From contig VZQC01011955.1 of assembly GCA_009823505.1 (NCBI GenBank), positions 901,497 through 965,496 on the forward strand: a stretch of 64,000 nucleotides of DNA, in the 5' to 3' direction. A program made the translations under genes and the position numbers. Positions 23,042 through 35,000 of this stretch are shown here, one piece after another (position 1 is the stretch's first letter; each line of letters opens with the position of its first letter). The notes below the pieces were generated by a model, which saw only the letters and a program-made list of their open reading frames with translations, had not been told where the DNA came from and ran no database searches. Source of the DNA: Rhizomys pruinosus. Taxonomy: Eukaryota; Chordata; Mammalia; Rodentia; Spalacidae.

Positions 23042-26000
23042 GATAGATAGATAGATAGAATACGTATCTTTGAGATATTTAAGAAAAAAGGCCTCCTGTC
23101 TCGCTCAGTACTCACTCAAGGGCCTGCACTGGCTGCCCTAGGGAGACCCAGTGTCTATGGATGACCAGTCACAATCCTTGGCCCCTGTTGAGTACTTACT
23201 ATGCACCAGGCACAGTGGTTTCCTTATGGTCTCTTATTCATCTACGTACCCACTGCCCTCATTTTATGACTAAGGACCAAAGGCAACCTTCTGTGTATCC
23301 AGCATGTGTAATGTTCTACGGGTGGTGGGGACTGAGGAGTAGGTTCCTGTGTCCATGTAAACCCGAGGTCCAAATGTCTTCTCAAGGGGGACTGAGAGGA
23401 GAGGAGTAACCTAGTTAACTGCCAAATCTCGTCGGGCCTTCGCTGACCTTCTTGCTTCTTCCTGGCCAGCCTGTGAGCGCAAGAATGCAGAGGCCGTGCG
23501 GATACTGGTGCAACACCACGCGGACACCAACCACCGCTGCAACCGGGGCTGGACGGCGCTACACGAGTCTGTCTCCCGTAATGACCTGGAGGTCATGGAG
23601 ATCCTGGTGGGCAGCGGGGCAAAGGTGGAGGCCAAGAACACTTACGGCATCACCCCTTTGTTTGTGGCTGCCCAGAGTGGACAGCTGGAAGCTCTGAGGT
23701 TCCTGGCCAAGCACGGTGAGTGGACACAGAGCCCTCCAGGGCACAGCTGCTCGTGACCTCACAGGTCACCCAGGAGGGAAAGGTGTATTGGAGTCAAACA
23801 GTGGTCATGCTCTGATCCAGTGTCCTTCAGGGGAAGTTAAGGAGTCTGAGGTTGTGTCTGGGCTTGGTAACACCGCTGTTGGGTTCCTCTAAGGGCACCT
23901 GAGGTTGTGCACAAACATTTTCCATCCCTACTCAGGACCAAATCCTCCTTTCACAAGTAAGGAATCTGAGGACCCCAAAGAGGAAGTGGCTTATCTACTG
24001 AATTAGGTGTAGAACTATCTAGATTCTTGAACTCCCGATACCCCAACCACTACTCTTTCCACCACGTCATGTTTCTGGGCCAGAAGGGACCTCAGATTGA
24101 GATCACATCCTTGTTCTGCAGATGATAAAACCAAGGACTGGGGTGGGAAAGTGATCTGTCTAAGATCACACAGCAAGTTAGTGACAAATTTAGGATTCAA
24201 ACCCAGATTTCTGCCCCAACTACCTATGAATAATCTTATCAGGAGAAACTAAAGCAACACTTCCTGTACCATGATGCCCCAGTAGTAGAGACCCCTCCGC
24301 CCCTCCCCCCTGCAAGATTATAACCAAAAAAACATTGTATTCTGGTCTCCCGAGTCCCCCAGTGATTTCTTTCCTTTGTTCTATGCAAGGGAGGGAGGCT
24401 TCTCTGCAGCAGGAGAGGCTGAGGCTGTGCAGACTTCGGGGCCATGCTGGGGTGACTTGGTGAGGACCTTCTGTGTATCAGACTTTCTGTTAAGCATGGA
24501 CACAGGTCAGGTGGACAGAGTATGAGCTAGCAACAGGCTTATCCCCACTATCGGCAAGGTTAGACTGAGGCTCGTTAAGAGATTGCTCAATACGAGAGTC
24601 CAGATTCCGACCTATCCTCACACAGCCTGCTTGGCACCACCGCATCTCGGCTGAGGAGACCCTGGGGTCTCTATACTGAAAAGCGGCCACGTCCTCAGCA
24701 CGTGTCGGGACAGAATGAGGCACTTACTTCCCTGCAGCCCGGGACAAACCTGCACTGATCAGAACGAGAGCACAGGGCCGAGGCAGAGTCCTGGGGCTCA
24801 GGCCAGCAGGCCATGCTGAGGGCAAGCTCACAGCAGGTGAGGGCAAGCCCTCAGGTCCAAGCAGCTGTTCTGCCCCCTGCGGACACCCAGGCAGGGACTG
24901 TTCCCATTGCGGGGGGCACTGAGGCTGTTTCTATATAAATATTTCCCTTGTGCGAGCATGCTGCTTTGCTGGTGAGCCTAGGCCTGCCAGGGAGTCTGAC
25001 CTTAAGGCCCAGCGGCTCGTCAAAGCTGTCCCTAGCCTCTCCCTGCTTGGGGTAGGGGTCAGGGCTAGCCTCTGCCCTGGGCTCTGTCTGGATAGACAGC
25101 TAGCATCGGATGAGCAGCCTCTGAGCCTGGCAGTGTGGGGGAGATCTGCTTTTATTATCTTATTTATACCTTGTAGTAACCCTGAGAGTGTGGGGCTGTG
25201 ATTCCTGGCCAACAGATGAGTAAACTGAGGCTTCTAAAGGTGACCTAAAGCCCCAGAGCTTGGAAGTTGTGAAACAGAAACTTTAGTTGGCCCTCATACG
25301 GCACCAAGGCCTGTGCTCTTCTCACTAAACCGGAAGTGGGTCCCACCACTGTTGGAGCCAAAGTGACTAGGACAGCGAGTTAAGCAGGCTGTGCGAGGTG
25401 AGCTGCACAGTCGGAACACACCTCCGAGCCCAGCCCTCACTGATCTACCTCCGCTCCATCTGCTCCCACAGCACAAAGGCCTGGGAGTCTTCCCTTTGCA
25501 GACCGATCATGTGCCTGGTGGCTCTCTCCCTTACCCCCAGGAGATGCAGGAGGTGCAGGAGGTTGAGCTGAAGGCAGGCTGCCACCAGGCTCTGTTCCCC
25601 TTTGCTACCAGCATGGCTCGGTGATGTCTTGAGAGGACACAAGAAGTCATTTCTCTCATTTCTGATAGAGAACATAATAAGTCCAGGGCCGGGGATGTGG
25701 CTTAGTTGGTAGAGAGCTTCCCTAGGTAGCCTGCACAAAGCTCTGGGTTCCGTTCCTAGCACTGCATAAACCAGGGTGGTGGTCTGTGCTTGCAATCCCA
25801 GCACTCTCGGGGTAGAGACAGGAGGTTCAAAAGTTCAAGGTCATCCTTGGCGCCATATGCAGTTTGAGGTCAGTGTGGGATACACATGCCTGTAGCTCAA
25901 ACCAACCAACCAACCCACCCACCCAATCCAGTGAATAAGGTCATTGGGGTTTCCCTTAAAATTTTTTTAATTTACTTTTATTTTTATTGTTTGTTTACCC

Positions 26001-29000
26001 TCCATGTATGTAAGAGCACCATGTGTATGTAAAGCCCCCAGAGGCCCTAAGAGGGGGCCAGATCCCCTGGAACCAGAGTTACAGATGGTTGTTAGCTGCC
26101 ATGTGGGTGCTGGGAACTGAACCCAGGTCCTCTACAAGAGCAACCAGCACTCTTAAGCACTCAGCCATCTCTCTAACCCCTGGGGTTTTCCTTTGAAGAA
26201 CTCTATCTAGTGGTAACTGAGGCAGAGGGTAGAGCTGGGGCCCCCTTATGCACAGTGAGGTCTGAGACTCTGGTTCAAGTTGGACTCCACATTTGTGAGT
26301 GGGTGTTCTGGGGTTCTCTCTGCTACAGTGTCCTGGTCTGTGAGAGGAGCTCACCGTAGCCTTGACCTCCCAGGGTTCCATTATAGATGCAGAGAGACAG
26401 TTGCAGGCAGGGCTGGGCACTGGGCTCAGCAGCGCCTAGCACGCAGTGTCAGCACATTATGGCAAAACCAGTGATCACTCGTAGCTCTGCTTCTCCCTCT
26501 CCAGGTGCTGACATCAACACGCAGGCCAGTGACAATGCCTCCGCCCTCTATGAGGCTTGTAAGAACGAGCACGAGGAGGTGGTGGAGTTCCTGCTCTCCC
26601 AGGGCGCTGATGCCAACAAGGCCAACAAGGACGGCCTACTCCCACTGCACATCGCCTCCAAGAAAGGCAACTACAGGTCAGACCAGGCTCAGCCATCGCC
26701 GTGTGTTCTACACAGCTCTCCTGTGATGCCCAGAGGGTAGGATAGAGCACCTGCTCCAGCCTGTGTCCAGGGACAGAGAGGCCAGCAGTGGTCAGTGCAT
26801 AGAGTGCCCTTCCTGTAGAAGGAGAGGATCCATTCAGCTATTTCAGCATGCAGTGACTCTGTGACAAACACCACAATAAGAGCGCACACCAAGGCAGCTT
26901 GAACCGCTGCTTTCCGTGGCCAAGCTGCTCCATGCTCTCAACAGCTTGCGGAGGTAGATGCAGAGATGAACTCTTTTTTTCAGATGAGGCTAAGATAAAG
27001 AGAGGTTGAGTGACTGGCCCAAGGTCACACAGCTTAAAGGTAGCAGGAACTCACCTGCTCCGAATGACTCAGCCACACCCAGGGGGCTGAACCCCTATTT
27101 GTGGTGTGGGGGAGGGGGAGGATGCAAAGATAACCTGCTGGGTAACTAGCAAGCATGTTGGGAATGCTTACAGCAATACAAACTAAACTACCCAGTCCCC
27201 CAGCAGTTACATGCACTGTATGCTTGGGTGGGGGACTTCACGTCCTCTGGTTGGGGGAATTCACATCCTCTGGGTGGGGAGTTCACGTCCTCTGGGAGCA
27301 ATGTACAAGAAGGGAAGCTGCACAGATACATCCTTCTGCACACACATGCACAACTGTCATACACAAGTATATATAAGTTCGTGATGAATGAGCACTCAGA
27401 CCTTGGCTTGGTGGTTGTCCCAGAGGAAAGGGGTCACATTTTATGGACTGGAGCAGAGCAAGCCTGCTGCATACCTCTCCCAGGCTCCATGTTCACCTGT
27501 CTCTCTCAGGTAGTATAAAACTGACCATCATGATAGTTTATTTTTATTTTATTGGTGCTTTGTGCATTTCATACATCATTTTCCAATTCAGTTCAGGCAT
27601 ATTTCCCTTTCCCTTCCCCCCTACCCCCACCCCATCCCAGATCATGCATTTTGCCATAACTGTCCTGCATCTTTCTCTCAGTTGTTTTTTTTTTTTTCAT
27701 TTTTTAGCTATAAGTGATGATCCATGAGTACAAGCATCCTTCATATGAAACCAATTTGCAGGCTGTTGTGCCCAAACCCCCACAGCCCCACCATCTAGCG
27801 GGGGGCGAGGGGTTGTATATTCAATCAAGTTGATCAAATGAGTGTCCAGACTACATTGCTGTAGTTTCACCATTCACCCCAATCGCAGCCCTTACATTCT
27901 ACCACGCCCCCTCTTCCACAGATTGTTCCATCATGATAGTTTAATACACTATGTTAGCCAGCCACCTGACAGCTGGCTGTTAAACACTCAGTACACATTG
28001 TGTGAGGGGAGGGGTGACAGATGTGGTGCTGGCTGCCTTAAGGCCTCGCTGTAGAGCTGGGAGTGCAGATTCACCTTGATCACCTTTCTTACAGAACAGG
28101 GGAACTGATGCCCAAGCAGCCAAGAGGCTGAACTGATGCTCAGCAGGCCAGTCCGTCAGGGCTGGGACCTAAGACCATCTGCTTCAGTAGTCACCAACCT
28201 CGGCCCTGGGCAGCCTTTCTTTCCATTTTAGACATATTTTCTTTATTATTTTTATTTTTTATTTATTTATTTTATTTATTTATTTTTTTGTCTTTTTGAG
28301 ACAGGGTCGCCCTATAGCCCCAGCTGTCCTGGAACTCACTTTGTAGACCAGGCTGGCCTTGAACTCACAAAGATCCACCTGCCTCTGCCTCCCAAGTGCT
28401 AGGATTAAATTTTTTACAGGTATGAGTGTACTGCCTGCATAAATGTAAGTGCACCTGTGTCATACAATGCCTGTGGAGGTCAGAAGAGGGCGTCAGATCC
28501 CCTCTGAATGGGTTACAGATGGTTAGTCCCCATGTGGGTTCCAACACGGATCCTTTGCAAGAGCAGCCAGTGCTCTTAACTGCTTAGCTATCTCTCAGCC
28601 CTCAATTTTAGACATATTTTCATTGCTTAGTATTTTCCTTTAAATGCATTTTTGAAAGAAAATGCTTATCACTGTGGTCTAGTGGGAAGATAATTTACAA
28701 TGAAGGCAAACTTTGCAGCTAAAAGCCCATTTCCATGCCCTGGATGTCACACTGGGAAATCTTCTAACTTTTCAGCCTGGCAGAAGAGAGGACAGATTGG
28801 GTCTGTCATTGTCACTAAGGGAGGGAGATAGGGAGAGGGAGAGTGATATCATGGTAAAAGAGGCAGAAGCCACCTTACTGTCCCCCAGAGCCCTGGGCTT
28901 TTAGGCTGTCTGCATGCAGGGCCAGCTTCTAAGGGCTGCCCAGTGAGGGGGTACATCTGGCTCCCCACAGCCTCTGCCACCCGGCTGAGCCATGTCCCTG

Positions 29001-32000
29001 TGCTCACACTCTGGGCATGTGGCATCAGAGGCCCTCCCAGGCTGGCCTCCTGTGGGCTGAGCAGGGGTTTGATGTGACATTCTATAGGCCACCTGCCAAA
29101 ACACCCTGATCAACACTGCCCAGAGGGCAGTGCCGGAGCCTGAGGCTGCTTGCCAGATGTGCCTGCTGTTCAGCACAGTGGGGTGAGGGGATTGGGCCTG
29201 GCTGAGAGAGGAGCCCTCACATCCCCACACCTTAGTCACTGAGGAGCATGTTTTCAGGTCTTCCATTTCCATTGTGTGGCAGTGACCTTATGAAGTAAAG
29301 ACCAATAAATAGCCCAGGCAGGTTTTCAAAGAATCTGGTGAACTACACAAGAGCTCAGACAGGGGATGCTTCAAGAGCAGGGGGCTTGGCTATGTACTTA
29401 GAACCCTGGTCGCTGAATACCTGAAGCTCGGGCCCCACCTTAGACATGTTCATGGGATGCTGGGGGTTCATGACTGGGGTGCCAGGGTTCCTATGAGCTG
29501 CCCCATGAGCTCCAGGAACTTAGTGTCTCTCTCATAGCCAGTAAAAAATACAGACTTGCATTTCAGGCCTTGTGTCTGACCTGCCTTTTAAAGATTTATT
29601 TATTTATTTATTTCGGTTTTTTTTGAGACAGGGTCTCCCTGTAGCCACAGCTGGCCTGGGACTTACTATGTAGACCAGGCTGACCTCAATTTCGTAGAGA
29701 TCCATCTGCCTCTGCTTCTCAAGTGATGGGATTAAGGGCGCATGCCACTACGCCTTGCTACTTCTTATTATTTTAAATCATGTGTATGTGTACATGTCTG
29801 TGTGTGGGTACATGCAGGTGTGTACAGGTGCCCAAGAGGCCAGAAAAGGGTGCTGGTTCCCCCAGATCTAGAGTTACAAGCTGTTGCAAGGTATCCAACA
29901 AGTGTGTTGAGAACCAGGCTCAGTCTACTGTAGGAGTAGTACACACTGGTCACCCACGACAAGCCACCTCTCCAGCTCTGACTCACCTGTTAAAACACTA
30001 TTTTCTTTATACCTGTATGCATGTGGGTGTGTGCATGTGAGTGTGTGCATGGCAATGGGGTTCAGTGTGGTGGCACAGATGGACAGCCAGTTTCTGGGTG
30101 AGAATCAAGTTCATCACACTGAGAGTGGACCCTGACAAAATCAGGGCACCATGACCTTGTGACTAGGAACCCCTCTGACAGCACAGCAGAACAGGGTCTG
30201 CTGTCAATGCATTCTCAGGACATGACAGACACTTTTTTTTTTCTCTCACTGCCAACTGTGTGCTGACTAGACTATGGTGTGAGATACCATCGTAGCCTCC
30301 AATGCACTTTGGTAAATAAGATGGTAAAGCTGTGTGTTGCATTGTGTGCCTGACTAGCCTGCCTAGCTGGGGTATATGAAGAACAAATGAGATAAAATGC
30401 TAAGTTCATTGGGTCATTAAAAGAAGTGACTGTGAAGAATACCTTGGAAGATGCCTGGCACATGGTGCTCAACCGCATATTAATTGTGTCTTTGAGGAGG
30501 GCTAAGTGTTGCTAATATCTGGGGCTCAGTGAAGGATGGCTGCAGCCATGATCGTTACTGTCATTATTACTATCATGGTACAGTGCAAATTTGTTACAAG
30601 TGTGGTTTAGAGAAGTTAAGTGGCATGCCTGGGGTGGCCCTGCACTGAGCTGGCTACCACTAGGTCCAGCTGATCCTGGGCTCTGTAACTTCCTCACTGC
30701 CTATGCTGTCCTCCAACCCGGCTCCGCACACACTGATGGTGGCCTACTCGAGCTCCTACTGTGCTGCTCCAGGGCTGGGTTCAGGCAAATCATCTAAATC
30801 CAGGTCAGGCTGCATGACAAGAGTGAAAGTTGGAGGAGCTGGATCCAGGCAGGGTCTGGGGCAAAGAGAATGTGGCTCCATTATTGAGGGGCCTGGCCTG
30901 AGATCCCAAGTTCAAGACTGCCCAGCAGCCTGTAGGGCTTGCCTAGATGCTGTGTGGGGTCTCCCAGACCTAAGCTGGGTCTGCTAGGCTCTTGGACCCT
31001 GAGGGCAGAGCTGAGCTGGGGAGAGCGGGAGCCAGGCAGAGGCTCTGTGGTGATGGCCATCTTTGTTCCTCTCCACTGGTGTGTTTGAGTAGCGGCGCAC
31101 TGATCTCAGCACCTGCCTCTGGGAGAAGTGGGATAACCCCATCTTATTTCTTGAAGTCACCCCTTTGCTTCCTGACCTCTATCCTATCAAATGGTCTGGG
31201 GGAGAAAAGAGACATACATGCATAGTGGTGCTGTCTACAGGGGTAGTCCTAATGGTTAGAAGTGGGGCATCTAAGCCAGCCAAGGTGGTTTACCTTTAAT
31301 CTCCAGCACTCTAGAAGTGAAGGCAGGAAGCTCACAAGTTCAAGGCTATTCTCTGCTACATAGTGGGTTTATTTGAGGCCACCCTGGGCCACATGAAGCC
31401 ACCTTTCAAAAAATAAAAATGTTGGGTATCATAGAAAGACCCAGATCTGGGGGCTGGAGAGATGGCCTAGCAGTTAAGAGCACCGACCACTCTTACAGAG
31501 GACCCGGGTTCGATCCCCAGCACCCACATGGCGGCTGAGAACCGTCTGAAACTCCAATTCCAGGAGAACTCCAGTTCCAGGGGAATCCGAGACCCTCTTC
31601 TGACCTCCGCGGCATTGCACGACACAGGTGCACAGACCTGCATGCAGATAGTACATTGATACACATACAGAAATAAATAAAATTAAAAAAAAAAAAAAGA
31701 AAGACCCAGATCTGGGTGTCCAGGCACTTTCCAGTCTGCCTTGGTTTTCTGGCAACCTCTATCCAGCTCCACTTGCTCCCTCCCACCAAATCCTGGGTCT
31801 CTGTTTCACCCTCTATAAAATGGGAGCACTGTCCCTCCAGCCCTCAGAGCCTGGCAGCACAGCACACTAACCCTCACTTACAAAGTCCTAGAGAAGCGAG
31901 CTGCTATGCAGTGACTCACCGAGTTGCTGACTCCATTTTCCTGGGACTGAGGGCAAAGACTGTCAAGTTCCCACATTTCTGCTCTGTTCTGGGCAGGGAG

Positions 32001-35000
32001 TTGCTGGAGACCAGCTGGGCCCTGCAGAGATCCCAGCCTGTGCGCCCTCGGCCCAGCCAGCCCCGGCCCTGTTCTTTCCCGTGCTTGGGCGCATCACGGC
32101 TATCATGGCCGTTACCCTGCATTTATTGGTCATGGCGGTGGTCCAGGGGGCCCAGCCCTGTCTTTGACCAGCACCTCTGCAGAGGAGGTCAGGCCCCTAG
32201 AGGCTGCACAAATAGAAATTAGGAGGCAATTAGCTCCCCTGGGTGTGTGAATTTCCTTTTGAGGTTTCAGAGACAGGTTTTAGCCAAACACATCACTAAA
32301 TACAATGATGCTGTCCTCAGAGACCCCAGAGGGAGGTCACTGGCATCCTAGTTCCAGGAAGTCAGAGGCAACGAAAGTGCCAGGCAAGAGGCGTGGGAAC
32401 TAGTCTGGTGGCATCTGCTCCCCCACCCCTCACAGCCATCTCCCTGGAGCCCCCCCTCCCCCCTTACACAAGGCTGTGAGGTCACCTGCCAGCAGGGCTT
32501 GGGCGGATTAGGGCTTGGAATCACGTCAGGGCCAATGTAAGAGCTTGTTCTCATAGGCGGCAGGGGTCCAGGGAAGAAAGCCAAGACAAGGGGTCCTGGG
32601 GTCGAGCCTAGAGCTATTCTATGACCTCTGATTTGTCACTGAGGCTTTCTGACCCACATCTGTTAAAAAAAAAAAAAGCCACAGCTTGCTCTGGGTACCC
32701 CACAGGGCTACAGTGAAGGTAAAATGGGCCAGGCAAGTTAACACACTGTGAAAATTGCAAAATGCCATGACATATCAGCTGTCACCCCGATTGCTACACC
32801 AGAAGTAGGAGAGTAGTTAAGAGTGTGACCTAAAAGATCAGACAGCCTGGGTTCAAATCCTGGCTCTATCACTCCCCGGCTGCCTATCCTTGGGGGAAGT
32901 CACGCACCCTCTCTGGGCTTGCTCATCTGTAAGATGAGGATTTGTGCAAGTTCTACCTAAAGGGGCTCCCTAGGAGAACTGTGAAGATTGGAACAGGCAG
33001 AGTGCTGCAGTCAGTAGTCAGGAGCCAGGGCTGACCCGGGTCTCCATGTCAAAGGTGTGCTGAGGGACTGGAGAAGCTGGTGTTCACCTTCGGGGGGAAA
33101 GATGCATCTCATCGCAGAGGCCAGAAGGGGCTTCGTGAGCACCGTGGGCTTATGGGCCTGGGGTGATAGTGGTTGAGGCCAAACAAGTTTGGCTTTCTCC
33201 TCCTAGTGTTCCCCAATCCCTGCCTTGAGGATCCACCAGATACCAGAGCAGTAGGATAGGGAGTCAGTCCTAAAGCTAGAGGGCACGCACATCCTGCTTC
33301 ATCTGTCCTGAGCCTTGACTGTTCTCATCTGCAGATTAGGAGCAATGAGACACGAGTTATGAGCTTTAGTAATGATGAAACCAAATCCCGGGGCCTCCTC
33401 TCCTAGGCTGGGCAGGGGTTGGCTTCCGACTGCAAGGTCCAACTCCAGTACTTTTTGCAGAGAGTAGCTTGGGCCTTTGACTGGCCTCAAGGGCCTTCCT
33501 GACCCCTTCTCCAGATTACTGTCCTGGGAAAGGGCCTCAGTCTTTAGGCCGGTACGAGAGACTATGTGAGGTTCTTGAAGCCACAGCCCATCTGGCTAAG
33601 GTTTTTTTTTTTTTTTTTTTAGAACCTGGAGTTTGAAGGTCTGGGGTTCTGGCTTACCACCCGGCTCAGCCCTTTTCTGCCTATGTGATTTGGGGAAGGC
33701 GGTCCAATCTCCGAGCCTCGGTTTCCTTATCTGTAAAGCGGGGTCCACAGTACTGGTTCTGCGGCTCGGCTGGTTTCTTGGCGCCCCCTGCTGGCGGGGC
33801 CGCCCAGGTGCCCGCCTACGCCTGACCCACGCGTGTCCCTGCCGCCCGCAGGATCGTGCAGAGGCTGCTGCCGGTGACCAGCCGCACGCGCGTGCGCCGC
33901 AGTGGGATCAGCCCGCTGCACCTGGCGGCCGAGCGCAACCACGACGAGGTGCTGGAGGCACTGCTGGCCGCGCGCTTCGACGTCAACGCGCCGCTGGCGC
34001 CGGAGCGCGCGCGCCTCTACGAGGACAGGCGCAGCTCGGCGCTCTACTTCGCCGTGGTCAACAACAACGTGTACGCCACCGAGCTGCTGCTGCTGGCCGG
34101 CGCCGACCCCAACTGCGACGTCATCAATCCCCTGCTGGTGGCCATCCGCCACGGCTGCCTGCGCACCATGCAGCTGCTGCTGGACCACGGTGCCAACATC
34201 GACGCCTACATTGCCACGCACCCCACCGCCTTTCCCGCCACCATCATGTTCGCCATGAAGTGCCTGTCGCTGCTCAAGTTCCTCATGGATCTTGGCTGCG
34301 ATGGCGAGCCCTGCTTCTCCTGTCTGTATGGCAATGGGCCTCACCCTCCAGCCCCACAGCGTTCTGGCCGCTTCCAGGACGCGCCTGTGGACAACAAGGC
34401 GCCTGGCGTGGTGCAGGTGCGCGGGAGGAAGCCCACGGGTGTCAGCATGCCTGGGAGGCGGGGCAGGCACAATGGCAGCTGGCACCCTGGCCAGAGTGTG
34501 GATGGCCTCGGAGGTGGCAGGCAGGGTGGTCATCTCGCTGCCGAGGCAGTTAAGTTAGTGGTTATCACTTAAGGTGTGTGGGCTCTCTGGGAGTGGAATT
34601 CGGAGAGGAAGAATTAGCACGCTTTGGAGGGCTTGGAACCAGGGATCTAGCACCTTCAGAAAACGGACGGGGTGGGGGAAAATCAGCAAAATTTGGGGGC
34701 TCATCACCCCTGGCAAAGCTACAGGTGACATGTGGTTGCAGTGAGCAAAGAGGCAGGAGGACAGGCTGGTTGGGAGGACCTCCAGATGGAGAACGAAATC
34801 AGAACCAGCGCTTAGCCAGGCACGGTGATGCCGCCTGACTGTCATTGTGGGAGGTTGAGGCCTGTCTGGGCTACAGAGCAAGTTAAAGGCCAGACTTAAC
34901 AACTTCTCGAGACTGTCTCATAATAAAAAGTAAAAGGAGCTCAGGGATTGGCTCATCGAGAGAAGTAGTTTAGTATGAGTAAGGCCACAATTCGATGCTC

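Larger units (their letters stand above)
23716..26504 (+). other. ASB2: ASB2 intron 4-5
   Basis: About 2.8 kb with a MIR (24110-24225), a B4 (25687-25890) and a B2 (25958-26180). No other feature is recognised. Acceptor is ctccctctccag. Confidence 0.9.
26677..33851 (+). other. ASB2: ASB2 intron 5-6 (largest shared intron)
   Basis: About 7.2 kb holding an L1 3' end, MIR copies, B1/B2/B4 SINEs and a 3-copy tandem near 27223-27296. No coding exon can be supported. Acceptor is cctgccgcccgcag. Confidence 0.9.

Noticed and set aside
22987..23059. Regularly spaced repeats considered as a CRISPR-like array
   Set aside because: A simple GATA microsatellite with no spacers, in a rodent genome. The GGAT arrays were rejected for the same reason.
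33727..34533. 268-codon open frame antisense to ASB2 exon 6, and a 306-codon plus frame at 33633-34553
   Set aside because: High GC makes stops rare in every frame. The true frame is fixed by splice phase and ankyrin motifs. The others have Ala/Arg-biased compositions typical of shadows.
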